From NCBI GenBank assembly GCA_947644305.1, contig CANRYS010000004.1, forward strand, positions 100,315 to 164,314: 64,000 nucleotides of DNA. Direction: 5' to 3'. The stretch's first letter is position 1. Each line of letters opens with the position of its first letter. The position numbers and the translations under genes were made by a program. This document shows positions 33,944 through 42,643 of the stretch, one piece after another. Under the pieces are notes generated by a model. It was not told the origin of the DNA. It did not search any database and saw only the letters and a program-made list of their open reading frames with translations. Origin of the DNA: an uncultured Roseburia sp. Its GTDB lineage: Bacteria > Bacillota > Clostridia > Lachnospirales > Lachnospiraceae.

Positions 33944-36187
33944 TTAGTGGTATTGCAATTCTTTTAAACGAATTTCCAAAGTGGAATATCTTTTTTGCTC
34001 GGATTTATTGCCGATCATGTCATAAACCGCTTTTTTACTCCCAACAATTGTCACACACTGCCTGCCTCTGGTAACCGCTGTATACAAAAGATTGCGGTTC
34101 ATCAACACTCTGGGGCCCCCCATCAAGGGTATGACCACTGCTGGATACTCACTCCCCTGGGATTTATGGATCGTGATGGCATACGCCAGTTCTAGCTCAT
34201 CCATATCTCCAAATCCGTAAGTGACCAGCTTTTCTTCATCAAAGGCTACTGTTAATTCTTTATTGAACAGATCAACCTGGCGGATCACACCGCAGTCTCC
34301 GTTGAATACACCGGTGCCCTCTTCGATGACCACACCGTGAAATCCCTCCACCCTCCAAGGCATCTGATAGTTATTTTTGATCTGCATCACCTTATCTCCC
34401 TCGCGGAAAATCGTGCCATGAACTTCCAGTTGTGGTTTTCCTTCCCGCTCTGGATTCAAATATTTCTGCAAGATCTGGTTGCAGCGGATCACACCCAGCT
34501 CTCCCTTTTTCATGGGTGTCAACACCTGTACATCAAAGGGGGTGCAGTCCGTGTAGCCTGGCATCTTATCCCTCACCAACCAGAGCATCACCTCCAGCAC
34601 ACCGTGGCTGTCTTCCCTCTCCAGACAGAAAAAGTCCTGACTCTTATTGTCCAGAGCGATGGGCTCCCCGTGATTGATTCGGTGGGCGTTGACTACAATA
34701 TCACTTTCTGCTGCCTGGCGAAAGATCCGCTCCAGCCTCACCACACTGCAGCAACCGGAGCCGATGATATCCTTCAGCACATTTCCCGGACCCACACTGG
34801 GCAACTGGTTTACGTCCCCCACCAGAATCAGCCTTGTCCCCACTGAAACCGCTTTTAAAAGACTGGTAAAAAGATAAATGTCCACCATGGACATCTCATC
34901 GATAATCACCACATCTGCCTCCAGTGGGTTCCACTCATTCCGCTCAAATACTCCCTGTCCCTCCGCCTCCGAAAAGGAAGCTTCATTTTCTGACATCCCG
35001 GCACCATTGTACTGGAGCATTCGGTGAATCGTCTGGGTCTCCCTTCCGGTCGTTTCACTCATCCGCTTGGCAGCCCGTCCCGTAGGCGCCGCAAGCAAAA
35101 TCGTCTGACCCTGGGATTCGAGAAGCCTGATGATCATATTGATGGTGGTGGTCTTTCCTGTTCCCGGTCCCCCAGTCACCACCAACAAACCATGGCTCAT
35201 GGACTCCCTGACAGCCAGCACCTGCTGCTCTTCCAGTTCGATCTCCGACTCCTTCTGGATTTTTTTGATCACCCGGTCCAAGGACTCATCATAATCCGCC
35301 GATACATTTTCGATGTCCAAAAGCATTCTGGCACAATTCATTTCATTATAATACAGATTGGGAAGATAGATCTTCTCCCCATCCCGGATCACGCTCTTAT
35401 CTATCTCCATTTCATCGGTCATCCGCATAAGACGCTCCACACCCACACCGAGAAACTCCACGCAGTTGCGATACAGAAGTTCCTCTGGCATATAAATATG
35501 CCCGGAATTGCTACCCAGTCCCAGTACATACAAGATCCCGGCGCGAATCCGGTAATCCGAGTCCATATCCAGTCCGGTCCTCATGGCGATCCCATCGGCA
35601 ATGCGAAATCCCACTCCCCGGATGTCCTCCGCCAGCTTATAAGGATTATGTTTCACCACATCATACAGCTCTTCCCGGTAGGTCTTATAAATCTTTACTG
35701 CCAGTTGGTTACTGATACCATATTGCTGTAAAAACAGAAGAGCATTCCGCATCTCCCTCTTTTCCTCAAACTGATCAGCGATATCTCGTGCTTTTTTCTC
35801 GCTGATTCCCTTGACCTCGCTGAGACGTTCCGGTTCTTTCTCAATGATCTCAAAGGTTTTGTCTCCGAACTTATCTGTGATACGCTTTGCCAGCCCTCCA
35901 CCGATGCCTTTGATCGCCCCGGAAGCCAGATATCTCTGCATAGAAACCACATCATCGGGATCTCTGCTCTCACTGCTTTCTACTTTGAACTGCTCGTGAT
36001 ATGTGGGATGCTTTACGATACTTCCCCGCAGCACCATGTATTCCCCCTCATTAATAAAGGGAAATACACCCACACAGGTCTCCAGCACTTCACCCTCCTC
36101 ATTTTCACAGGCAAATTCAAAGACTGTATATCCATTTTCTACATTGCGGTAAATAATATGCTCCACATATCCCTTCCGCTCATCCAT
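33944..36187 (-). CDS. recD2: RecD2-type ATP-dependent DNA helicase
   Basis: SF1B 5'-to-3' helicase of 747 residues. The N-terminal OB and helix-hairpin-helix parts (about 1-190, with GIGGGLAKRITDKFG and GISEKKARDIADQF) are followed by the motor with Walker A GGPGTGKTTTINMI, motif II VIIDEMSMVD, motif III LVGDVNQLPSVGPG and the C-terminal AYAITIHKSQGSEYPAVV. It works without RecBC in Gram-positives, in repair and recombination. The ATG at 36187 is preferred because the upstream ATG (36199) is only one base from the GGAGG. The GGAGG itself abuts a strong terminator. Confidence 0.95.
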   Translation of the reverse strand: MDERKGYVEHIIYRNVENGYTVFEFACENEEGEVLETCVGVFPFINEGEYMVLRGSIVKHPTYHEQFKVESSESRDPDDVVSMQRYLASGAIKGIGGGLAKRITDKFGDKTFEIIEKEPERLSEVKGISEKKARDIADQFEEKREMRNALLFLQQYGISNQLAVKIYKTYREELYDVVKHNPYKLAEDIRGVGFRIADGIAMRTGLDMDSDYRIRAGILYVLGLGSNSGHIYMPEELLYRNCVEFLGVGVERLMRMTDEMEIDKSVIRDGEKIYLPNLYYNEMNCARMLLDIENVSADYDESLDRVIKKIQKESEIELEEQQVLAVRESMSHGLLVVTGGPGTGKTTTINMIIRLLESQGQTILLAAPTGRAAKRMSETTGRETQTIHRMLQYNGAGMSENEASFSEAEGQGVFERNEWNPLEADVVIIDEMSMVDIYLFTSLLKAVSVGTRLILVGDVNQLPSVGPGNVLKDIIGSGCCSVVRLERIFRQAAESDIVVNAHRINHGEPIALDNKSQDFFCLEREDSHGVLEVMLWLVRDKMPGYTDCTPFDVQVLTPMKKGELGVIRCNQILQKYLNPEREGKPQLEVHGTIFREGDKVMQIKNNYQMPWRVEGFHGVVIEEGTGVFNGDCGVIRQVDLFNKELTVAFDEEKLVTYGFGDMDELELAYAITIHKSQGSEYPAVVIPLMGGPRVLMNRNLLYTAVTRGRQCVTIVGSKKAVYDMIGNKSEQKRYSTLEIRLKELQYH

Positions 36188-36205
36188 AGTAATCCCCATT
36201 CCTCC

Positions 36206-36230
36206 AAAAAGGCGCCCTAAACAGGGCGCC
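36206..36230 (-). terminator. terminator immediately before recD2
   Basis: Perfect 8-bp GC-rich stem (36211-36218 and 36223-36230) with a 4-nt loop and a T5 run (36206-36210) on the minus strand. It ends the mbl-flagellar unit. The recD2 Shine-Dalgarno (36201-36205) starts at the very next base. Confidence 0.85.
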
Positions 36231-36322
36231 AGTTATTCCATTATGTTGTCCACTGGTTCGATACGGCAAACCAGTTTATCACTAAACTAACTATCAACAA
36301 AGTGGCAGAACCACTTCCACAT

Positions 36323-36697
36323 CTATTCTTCCGTCGTGGTGAGCCCCATATTTCTAGCCATGGAATCATAGAGAGTCTGAGCGATTCCCAGTCCATTGCC
36401 TGACGCTACCATATTTTCTGCCAGCGCCTGATACATATTGTCACTGAACATGTCGACATACTCGCCGCCCTCTTCTTCCTCGTCACTAAATACCTTCGCT
36501 GTCTTTTCCATGGTCTGGAACATTTTCTGTAGAAGATACGTCTCAAACTGCTCACATGCCGACATCATCTCTTCGTCGGTCTCGGCATCCTGGATCTGAT
36601 TTGTGAGTCGGTTTGCGGTAGCCGCACCCGTCAACGAGTCTGCTCCTATGGAAGAGCCTAACAGGGCACTATTTAAATTATTTACAGATAAAGACAT
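36323..36697 (-). CDS. flagellar rod-binding protein (FlgJ N-terminal type)
   Basis: Protein of 124 residues homologous to the N-terminal rod-capping domain of FlgJ, without the muramidase domain. Typical features are ACEQFETYLLQKMFQTMEKT and DMFSDNMYQALAENMVASGNGLGIAQTLYDSM. It helps rod assembly through the wall. AGGAGGG precedes the ATG, and it follows flgG by 13 nt as the last gene of the mbl-flg unit. Confidence 0.92.
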   Translation of the reverse strand: MSLSVNNLNSALLGSSIGADSLTGAATANRLTNQIQDAETDEEMMSACEQFETYLLQKMFQTMEKTAKVFSDEEEEGGEYVDMFSDNMYQALAENMVASGNGLGIAQTLYDSMARNMGLTTTEE

Positions 36698-36710
36698 AAC
36701 CTATCCCTCC

Positions 36711-37520
36711 TTATGATCTGAGGTTGTTCGCCTGCTGAAGCATCTCATCGGATGCTGTAATCGCCTTCGAATTCATCTCATAAGCACGCTGGGCAACGAT
36801 CATATTAACCATCTCATCCACAGCCTGCACGTTGGAACCCTCGAGACGCCCCGACACGATTTGAGACCCCAACTGATCTGCGGTACTTGTGATCACTGCT
36901 CCAGAAGCCGGAGACTCTTTCATAATTGTATCCATGGTACGATCCAGCCCCGCCGGGTTTGGAAATCTGGCAAGCCCGATTTGTATTCCCATCTGCTGAG
37001 CATTGCCGGTAGCATCCGGATACATGAAATTACCATACTGATCCACTGACAGCTTAGAAGCATCGATCTCCGCCGGGAAGGTAATTGGCTGACCATTGGC
37101 AGCGATCACAGGATAACCGTTAGAATCCGTAAGTGCCATGCCATCTCCGGTTACCGATACATTGAAGTTACCGTTTCTGGTATAACCAATGCTTCCATCA
37201 TTCAGCCGCACCTGGAAAAATCCCTCTCCCTGGATGGCATAGTCAAAAGAGCCATTGGAAGCAAGAAGTGGTCCCTGGTTGAAATCCGAAACAATGGCCG
37301 CCGGTCTGACGCCAAGTCCTACCTGTGCACCAACGGGTTTTGGTTCCCCTGTACTGTCATAAGACTTCCCCTGTATCGTCTGGTACAATAAAGATTTAAA
37401 GTTGACAGCCTCTGTCTTATAGCCTGTCGTATTGATATTGGACAGATTATTAGAAATCGTATCCAGATTTGTCTGCTGAGCGATCATTCCTGACGCCGCA
37501 GTCCAAAGTGAACGCATCAT
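36711..37520 (-). CDS. flgG: flagellar basal-body rod protein FlgG
   Basis: Distal rod protein of 269 residues. It has the N-terminal LWTAASGMIAQQTNLDTISNNLSNINTTGYK motif, a central D1 domain (LASNGSFDYAIQGEGFFQV) and the C-terminal coiled-coil part VDEMVNMIVAQRAYEMNSKAITASDEMLQ. AGGAGG supports the ATG at 37520. It corresponds to FlhP of Bacillus, also encoded after mbl and flhO. Export is by the flagellar type III apparatus, so no signal peptide is expected. Confidence 0.95.
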   Translation of the reverse strand: MMRSLWTAASGMIAQQTNLDTISNNLSNINTTGYKTEAVNFKSLLYQTIQGKSYDSTGEPKPVGAQVGLGVRPAAIVSDFNQGPLLASNGSFDYAIQGEGFFQVRLNDGSIGYTRNGNFNVSVTGDGMALTDSNGYPVIAANGQPITFPAEIDASKLSVDQYGNFMYPDATGNAQQMGIQIGLARFPNPAGLDRTMDTIMKESPASGAVITSTADQLGSQIVSGRLEGSNVQAVDEMVNMIVAQRAYEMNSKAITASDEMLQQANNLRS

Positions 37521-37580
37521 AATTATTTCCTCCTAACGTCTGCTCTCGCCTGTCTCACGGACTATCTGTTATATTTTTTG

Positions 37581-38357
37581 TTATCCAAGCTTTCCAACCT
37601 GATTTGCCGCACGTTCGAGCATGGAATCCATAGAGCGTATTACTTTCTGATTTGCCTCATAAGCTCTCGTTATAGTAATCATATCGACCATTTCGGACAC
37701 AACATTAACATTTGACATCTCAATATACCCTTGCATCACAGAAGCATCGGCTTCCTTCTCCGTCGCTCCGTCCACAACCGTATACATATTGTCGCCAACC
37801 TTTACTATGTAATCATAATCCGCAAAATCCGTTATTTTCAGCCGGTCAACGATAACTCCATCTGCTGTCACCGTTCCGTCATTGCTGATCACAACATTTT
37901 TTGCGTCCGTGGGGATCTGAATATCTCCACCCTCTCCCTGCACCCGGTTTCCCTCAGAATCCACCAGAATGCCTTCCTTTGTCACCAGAAAACTTCCGTC
38001 CCTGGTATATCTAGTGGAAGTCTCTCCTCTGGAATTTGTATAATTTATCGTAAAGAATCCATTGCCGCTCAGTGCCAGATCAAAGTTCCCGCCGGTGTTT
38101 CTCACCGATCCCTGGGTATAATCTGTATACACCTCGCCAATCTTCACACCCAGGCTCATCGTACCGATGGCCTCGTTGTGGTATGCTTGAGATCCGTCTC
38201 TAATCTTAATTGTCAGCAATTTGTCAAATGCCTGGCTGCTCACACTCTCCTGCTTATATCCAGCAGTATCTGAATTTGCCAGATTATTTGAGATAACATC
38301 CAATCGATTTTGTTCGTTGACCATCCCTGTCCACGAAGTATAAAGACCTCTTAACAT
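37581..38357 (-). CDS. flagellar basal-body rod protein FlgF/FlhO
   Basis: Proximal rod protein of 258 residues with LYTSWTGMVNEQNRLDVISNNLANSDTAGYKQ at the N-terminus, LALSGNGFFTI in the middle and SEMVDMITITRAYEANQKVIRSMDSML at the C-terminus. GGAGGAAAG precedes the ATG. It lies 14 nt after the mbl-type gene and 60 nt before flgG, the same order as mbl-flhO-flhP in Bacillus subtilis. I leave the symbol open between flgF and flhO. Confidence 0.93.
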   Translation of the reverse strand: MLRGLYTSWTGMVNEQNRLDVISNNLANSDTAGYKQESVSSQAFDKLLTIKIRDGSQAYHNEAIGTMSLGVKIGEVYTDYTQGSVRNTGGNFDLALSGNGFFTINYTNSRGETSTRYTRDGSFLVTKEGILVDSEGNRVQGEGGDIQIPTDAKNVVISNDGTVTADGVIVDRLKITDFADYDYIVKVGDNMYTVVDGATEKEADASVMQGYIEMSNVNVVSEMVDMITITRAYEANQKVIRSMDSMLERAANQVGKLG

Positions 38358-38371
38358 TACTTTCCTCCTCT

Positions 38372-39358
38372 TCAGCTCTCATTGGTCGTTCCGCTCAGGA
38401 ACTCTACGTACTTACCAGTACCAATAGCCACTGCTGTCATTGGCTCCTCCGCTGTCATGGTGGTGATACCTGTCTTGCTCTCAATCAATTCTTCCAGACC
38501 ATACAAAAGGCTTCCTCCACCGGTCAGCACAATGCCGCGGTCTGCGATGTCTGCTGCCAGCTCCGGCGGCGTCTTCTCCAAAACACTGTGAACCGCTTCC
38601 ACGATCTGCAACGTCGTGTCCTTCAGCGCCTCTTCGGTCTCCTCAGAAGTGACCGTGATGGTCTTTGGCAGACCGGTCACCAGATTTCGCCCACGGACAT
38701 CCACTTCCTCCACTTCGGGTCTTGGAAATGCAGAACCTATGCGGATCTTTATGTCCTCAGCGGTTCTCTCACCGATCAGCAGGTTGTGTCTCTTTCTCAT
38801 ATATCTTACGATGGCATCGTCAAAGTCATCCCCTGCGATCTTGATGGAGGTGCTTACCACCGTCCCACCCAGGGAGATCACTGCGATATCTGAGGTTCCA
38901 CCCCCGATATCCACAATCATATTTCCGCAGGGTCTCGCGATATCAATCCCCGCACCTATCGCAGCCGCGATAGGCTCTTCTATGATCTTAACATCTCTGG
39001 CTCCAGCCTGAAATGCCGCATCCTCAACCGCCTTTCTCTCCACCTCTGTGACGCCGCTGGGCACACAGATACTAATCAGTGGCTTACGGAATCTCTGCTT
39101 GCCAACCGCCTTTTGAATAAAATATTTCAGCATTTTCTCCGTCACCGTATAGTCGGAGATGACTCCCTGTCTCAACGGACGGACTGCCACGATGTTTCCT
39201 GGTGTACGGCCGAGCATCAGTCTCGCCTCTTCACCGATCGCCTTGATTCTGTTCGTATCTCTGTCAAATGCAACCACACTAGGCTCCTTGAGTACAACAC
39301 CCTTGCCTTTCACGTATACAAGAATACTCGCTGTACCCAGATCTATTCCAATGTCCAT
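38372..39358 (-). CDS. mbl: MreB/Mbl-type cell-shape actin homologue
   Basis: Actin-fold ATPase of 328 residues that forms membrane-bound filaments guiding side-wall synthesis. Visible motifs: phosphate-1 DIGIDLGTASILVYVKGKGVV, IEEPIAAAIGAGID, phosphate-2 MIVDIGGGTSDIAVISLGG, the adenosine motif GIVLTGGGSLLYGLEELI. AAAGGAG precedes the ATG. Its position ahead of the flagellar rod genes, as in Bacillus, favours Mbl over MreB. Confidence 0.9.
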   Translation of the reverse strand: MDIGIDLGTASILVYVKGKGVVLKEPSVVAFDRDTNRIKAIGEEARLMLGRTPGNIVAVRPLRQGVISDYTVTEKMLKYFIQKAVGKQRFRKPLISICVPSGVTEVERKAVEDAAFQAGARDVKIIEEPIAAAIGAGIDIARPCGNMIVDIGGGTSDIAVISLGGTVVSTSIKIAGDDFDDAIVRYMRKRHNLLIGERTAEDIKIRIGSAFPRPEVEEVDVRGRNLVTGLPKTITVTSEETEEALKDTTLQIVEAVHSVLEKTPPELAADIADRGIVLTGGGSLLYGLEELIESKTGITTMTAEEPMTAVAIGTGKYVEFLSGTTNES

Positions 39359-39455
39359 GACTTTCTCCTTTCTTGACTTTCCCTAATTTATCCATGTAAT
39401 TTCTCTATATTCCAGTTTTCCCAAATTCTGTGTCAAGTAAACATACCTAATCTCT

Positions 39456-39483
39456 ATTATAAACCGAATCCGGCAATTTTCAA
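39456..39483 (-). promoter_or_regulatory. predicted sigma-A promoter of the mbl-flagellar unit
   Basis: On the minus strand, TTGAAA (39478-39483), 16 bp, then TATAAT (39456-39461), about 97 nt upstream of mbl. Confidence 0.6.
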
Positions 39484-39551
39484 ATGTTTTTTTGCAAATT
39501 TAATATATAATTTACATTTAGAGCTCCCTTTCTGAACTATATGATCCGCTT

Positions 39552-40925
39552 TTAATCCTCTGCCGAAAGAGCAGCCTGCATCATCAGGGCGCACTCAATC
39601 CGCTTTTTCTGCAACTGACAACCAATCTCGTAGGGTTTATTAATGTCCTGGTGCATATTAAACGCGTTTGCGGCACATCCGCCACTACAGTAAAATTTTG
39701 CAAAACAATTGCGGCACTCCTCTTTGGCATATACATTGCAAAGTTTAAACTCATCTCGGATTTCCGTTTTTACAATTCCGTCTTCCACATTTCCCAGCAG
39801 AAAATCTTCATTTCCCACAAACTGATGACAGGGGTACAGGTCTCCCCAGGGTGTAACCGCCAGATATTCCGTCCCGGAACCGCAGCCGGATAATCTCTTG
39901 TAGACACAGGGACCTCCTGTCAGATCGATCATATAGTGAAAAAAGTGAAATCCTCTGCCTTCCTTTTTTCTTTTGATCATTTCCTGCGCCAGTCTGTCAT
40001 ACCCCTCACAGATCACCGGTATATCTTCTTCCCGTATGGCATAGGGCTCCTCTGGTCCCGCCACCACCGGTTCCACAGAAATCTGTTCAAACCCCTGATC
40101 CGCCAGATGCAGCACATCCTCCACAAAATCCAGATTGTAGTGGGTAAATGTCCCCCGCACATAGTACTTTTGCTGATGACGGCTCTCCGCCACCTTCTTA
40201 AATTTATCAAGAATCAGATCATAACTGCCATCCCCATTTTTATTGGGACGCATATGATCGTGTACTTCTTTTCTGCCGTCGATACTAAGGACGATATTAT
40301 CCATCTCCTGATTGGCAAACTCTATGATTTCGTCATTCAGCAACACTCCATTGGTAGTAAGGGTAAAGCGGAAGTGCTTGTCATATTTTTTCTCCAGACT
40401 CCGTCCGTATGCTACCAGTTGTTTGACCACCTCAAAATTCATCAATGGCTCACCGCCAAAAAAATCTACTTCCAGGTTCCGTCTGCTGCCAGAATTCTCC
40501 ACGAGAAAATCCAATGCTTTTTTTCCCACTTCAAAACTCATCAGAGAGCGGTCGCCCTTGTACTCTCCCTCGCCGGCAAAACAGTAACGACAGGAAAGGT
40601 TACAGGCATGGGCAATATGAAGACAGAGAGCCTTCACTACCGTTTGGCGTTGTTTAAAATCGATTACACCCTCTTTGTAAGTATCCTCTGTAAATAAAGT
40701 TCCCTCTTCTTTTAACTGCTCCAAATCATGAAATAATTCCCCCAGCTCTTCTTCTGTAATCCCTTCTTCGCTGTACTCTTTGCAGATGATCTCTGTAATC
40801 TCTTCTTTTCCTTTTTCTTCATACATGCTGATCACATCGTATGCCACATCATCTACTACATGAACAGAGCCACTATTTACATCCAAAACTATATTATATC
40901 CATTATTTTTATATTGATGAATCAT
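39552..40925 (-). CDS. scfB: SCIFF peptide maturase, radical SAM/SPASM enzyme
   Basis: Radical SAM enzyme of 457 residues that forms thioether cross-links in the SCIFF peptide encoded upstream. The radical SAM cluster is CNLSCRYC, followed by DFFGGEPLMNFE and LTTNGVLL. The SPASM domain brings further cysteines (CGSGTEY, YPCHQFVGNEDFLLGN, CRNCFAKFYCSGGCAANA). The N-terminus has a RiPP recognition-like domain (about 1-85). The frame extends to a TTG at 40958, but the ATG at 40925 has GGGGAAG upstream. The gene lies 122 nt downstream of the precursor. Confidence 0.95.
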   Translation of the reverse strand: MIHQYKNNGYNIVLDVNSGSVHVVDDVAYDVISMYEEKGKEEITEIICKEYSEEGITEEELGELFHDLEQLKEEGTLFTEDTYKEGVIDFKQRQTVVKALCLHIAHACNLSCRYCFAGEGEYKGDRSLMSFEVGKKALDFLVENSGSRRNLEVDFFGGEPLMNFEVVKQLVAYGRSLEKKYDKHFRFTLTTNGVLLNDEIIEFANQEMDNIVLSIDGRKEVHDHMRPNKNGDGSYDLILDKFKKVAESRHQQKYYVRGTFTHYNLDFVEDVLHLADQGFEQISVEPVVAGPEEPYAIREEDIPVICEGYDRLAQEMIKRKKEGRGFHFFHYMIDLTGGPCVYKRLSGCGSGTEYLAVTPWGDLYPCHQFVGNEDFLLGNVEDGIVKTEIRDEFKLCNVYAKEECRNCFAKFYCSGGCAANAFNMHQDINKPYEIGCQLQKKRIECALMMQAALSAED

Positions 40926-41047
40926 TTCTTTCTTCCCCGCTATCTTCCATCTTTCCAATCATATCCCGGCTGCGCCAACGCAAGAAAGGACTTTGCTTGA
41001 TTTTTGCAAACCAAACAAGTCCTCTAATGCTCAGATTCTTATGTCAA

Positions 41048-41188
41048 TTATTTGTTCTCACAGCTCTGATTCCCAACGGTACAGGATGTCTTGCATGCCG
41101 ACTGGCAAGATGTCTGGCACTCGCCGCAGCCGCCTTTTTTTACAGTATCTTTGAGATTTTTTGATGTAAGTGTCTGAATTCTTTTCAT
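41048..41188 (-). CDS. scfA: SCIFF ranthipeptide precursor (six cysteines)
   Basis: RiPP precursor of 46 residues, starting MKRIQTLTSKNL and carrying six cysteines at 21, 24, 28, 32, 36 and 43 in its C-terminal half. This matches the near-universal clostridial SCIFF peptide (six Cys in forty-five). AGGAAG precedes the ATG at 41188. The maturase gene follows on the same strand. Its function in the cell is unknown; its strong conservation in Clostridia suggests a general role rather than a strain-specific bacteriocin. Confidence 0.95.
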   Translation of the reverse strand: MKRIQTLTSKNLKDTVKKGGCGECQTSCQSACKTSCTVGNQSCENK

Positions 41189-41229
41189 GATCGTCTTCCT
41201 TTCTTCGATACGTTTCCAATATTATCATT

Positions 41230-41258
41230 AGTATATCACAAAAAAACCGGGATTTCAA
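41230..41258 (-). promoter_or_regulatory. predicted sigma-A promoter of the SCIFF genes
   Basis: On the minus strand, TTGAAA (41253-41258), 17 bp, then TATACT (41230-41235), 42 nt before scfA. It separates scfA-scfB from the membrane protein gene upstream. Confidence 0.6.
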
Positions 41259-41278
41259 CTAAGAATCACTAACTCACG

Positions 41279-41653
41279 CTATTTTATCCCGGACCGGATC
41301 ATTCCTCCCAGCATTCCAGAAAAAATACAGATCAAAAATGCCGTGAGCATACCCGGCATCTGTGCTGCTACACTTTGGTTCCAGATAGCACTGACGCAGT
41401 ATACCACCACAAAATACACGAGGCCCAGCAGACCGCCACCCAGATATCTTTTCTCTTCCAGTCCTCCGCTGAAAAGGAATCCTCCCGCCAGACAGGAAAT
41501 CACATATGTAAACAAAATCCCTCCATTGGCCCCTGCCATAGACATCTTACATTTATACATGATAAAAGACAATACCAGCAGCACCACCGCAGTCAATACA
41601 TACGCCACCAGAATGCTTTTCAGCATTTTTACAGCTTTTGTTTTCATATTCAT
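41279..41653 (-). CDS. TIGR04086-type four-TM membrane protein
   Basis: Protein of 124 residues with four membrane segments (about 13-34, 44-64, 70-90 and 98-119). It matches the small membrane protein family that is regularly found beside SCIFF genes in Clostridia (TIGR04086). The ATG at 41653 is eight bases after a GGAG; two upstream ATGs and one downstream ATG are possible. Its function is unknown; export or protection linked to SCIFF is only suggested by gene neighbourhood. Confidence 0.75.
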   Translation of the reverse strand: MNMKTKAVKMLKSILVAYVLTAVVLLVLSFIMYKCKMSMAGANGGILFTYVISCLAGGFLFSGGLEEKRYLGGGLLGLVYFVVVYCVSAIWNQSVAAQMPGMLTAFLICIFSGMLGGMIRSGIK

Positions 41654-41773
41654 TCTCATCGCTCCATATCTCAAACTTTATTATTTTTTAATTATATGAG
41701 TCTATTAATTCTATTATGCTTATGCTATAATAGTTTGTTGAAAGCGATATGAGATAGTTAGGAGGGAAAATAA

Positions 41774-42625
41774 TTGAGATATATAGATTTACACGTACAC
41801 TCTACCTGTTCAGACGGCACACTTACACCGGAAGAACTGGTGCTTCGGGGAATAAAAAATGATCTTGTGGCATTTGCCCTCACCGATCACGATACAGTAG
41901 ATGGAGTCGCCCGGGCAATCCGTAGGGCAGAGGAATTGGATCAGCACATTCAGGTGATTCCAGGGGTAGAACTATCCTGCCAGTACCCGGCCACCCCTGA
42001 CCAGGATGTAGAGATCCACATTCTAGGCTATAACATTGACCATACCAATCCTGCTCTGGTCTCTACCTTGAAAAAAGTAGCAGAAGAAAGGGACAACCGC
42101 AACAAAAAAATGTGTGAAAATCTTCACAATGCCGGATATCCCATCACCTACCAGGAATTGACAGAAAAGTTTGGTGATATGATACTCACCAGAGCTCATT
42201 TCGCCAAATTATTGTTAGAAAATGGCGGCGTCCCCTCTATGGACGCGGCCTTTAAGACCTGTCTTGCCATAGACAGCCCCTATTTTGTAAACCGTGAATA
42301 TTTAACACCAGAAGGCGCCATTCAACTCATCCAAGATGCGGGCGGCATCCCTGTACTGGCACATCCCCTTCTGTATAAGCTTTCTGTCAGCCAGATCCGA
42401 AAGATGCTTGAAACACTCAAAACCTATGGCATCCGCGGAATCGAAGCCCTCTACTCACGAAATCATGGAACCGATGAAGCATTTGTACGCAAACTGGCAG
42501 ATGAATATGGCCTTTTTATCACCGGCGGATCGGATTTCCACGGCGACAACAAACCAGATATCGAAATGGGCACCGGTACCGGGAATCTGAGGATACCGGT
42601 CATGCTATTGGAGAACTTAAGGTAG
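41774..42625 (+). CDS. PHP-domain phosphoesterase
   Basis: Metal-dependent phosphoesterase of 283 residues of the YciV/RNase AM type. Motif 1 is DLHVHSTCSDGTLTPEEL, motif 2 FALTDHDTVDG, motif 3 includes PGVELSC and HILGY, and the final metal ligands are in GGSDFHGD. Relatives degrade 3',5'-nucleoside bisphosphates (pAp) or process RNA 5' ends. The start is TTG (41774-41776), eight bases after an AGGAGGG site; no ATG is available. It stands alone on the plus strand and ends at a terminator shared with the thiE 3' end. Confidence 0.92.
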   Translation: MRYIDLHVHSTCSDGTLTPEELVLRGIKNDLVAFALTDHDTVDGVARAIRRAEELDQHIQVIPGVELSCQYPATPDQDVEIHILGYNIDHTNPALVSTLKKVAEERDNRNKKMCENLHNAGYPITYQELTEKFGDMILTRAHFAKLLLENGGVPSMDAAFKTCLAIDSPYFVNREYLTPEGAIQLIQDAGGIPVLAHPLLYKLSVSQIRKMLETLKTYGIRGIEALYSRNHGTDEAFVRKLADEYGLFITGGSDFHGDNKPDIEMGTGTGNLRIPVMLLENLR

Positions 42626-42643
42626 CCAAACGGCTACCTTTTT
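42621..42643 (+). terminator. terminator of the PHP gene
   Basis: Seven-bp stem GGTAGCC/GGCTACC (42621-42627 and 42632-42638) with an AAAC loop and T5 (42639-42643). It overlaps the stop codon of the convergent thiE gene. Confidence 0.8.
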
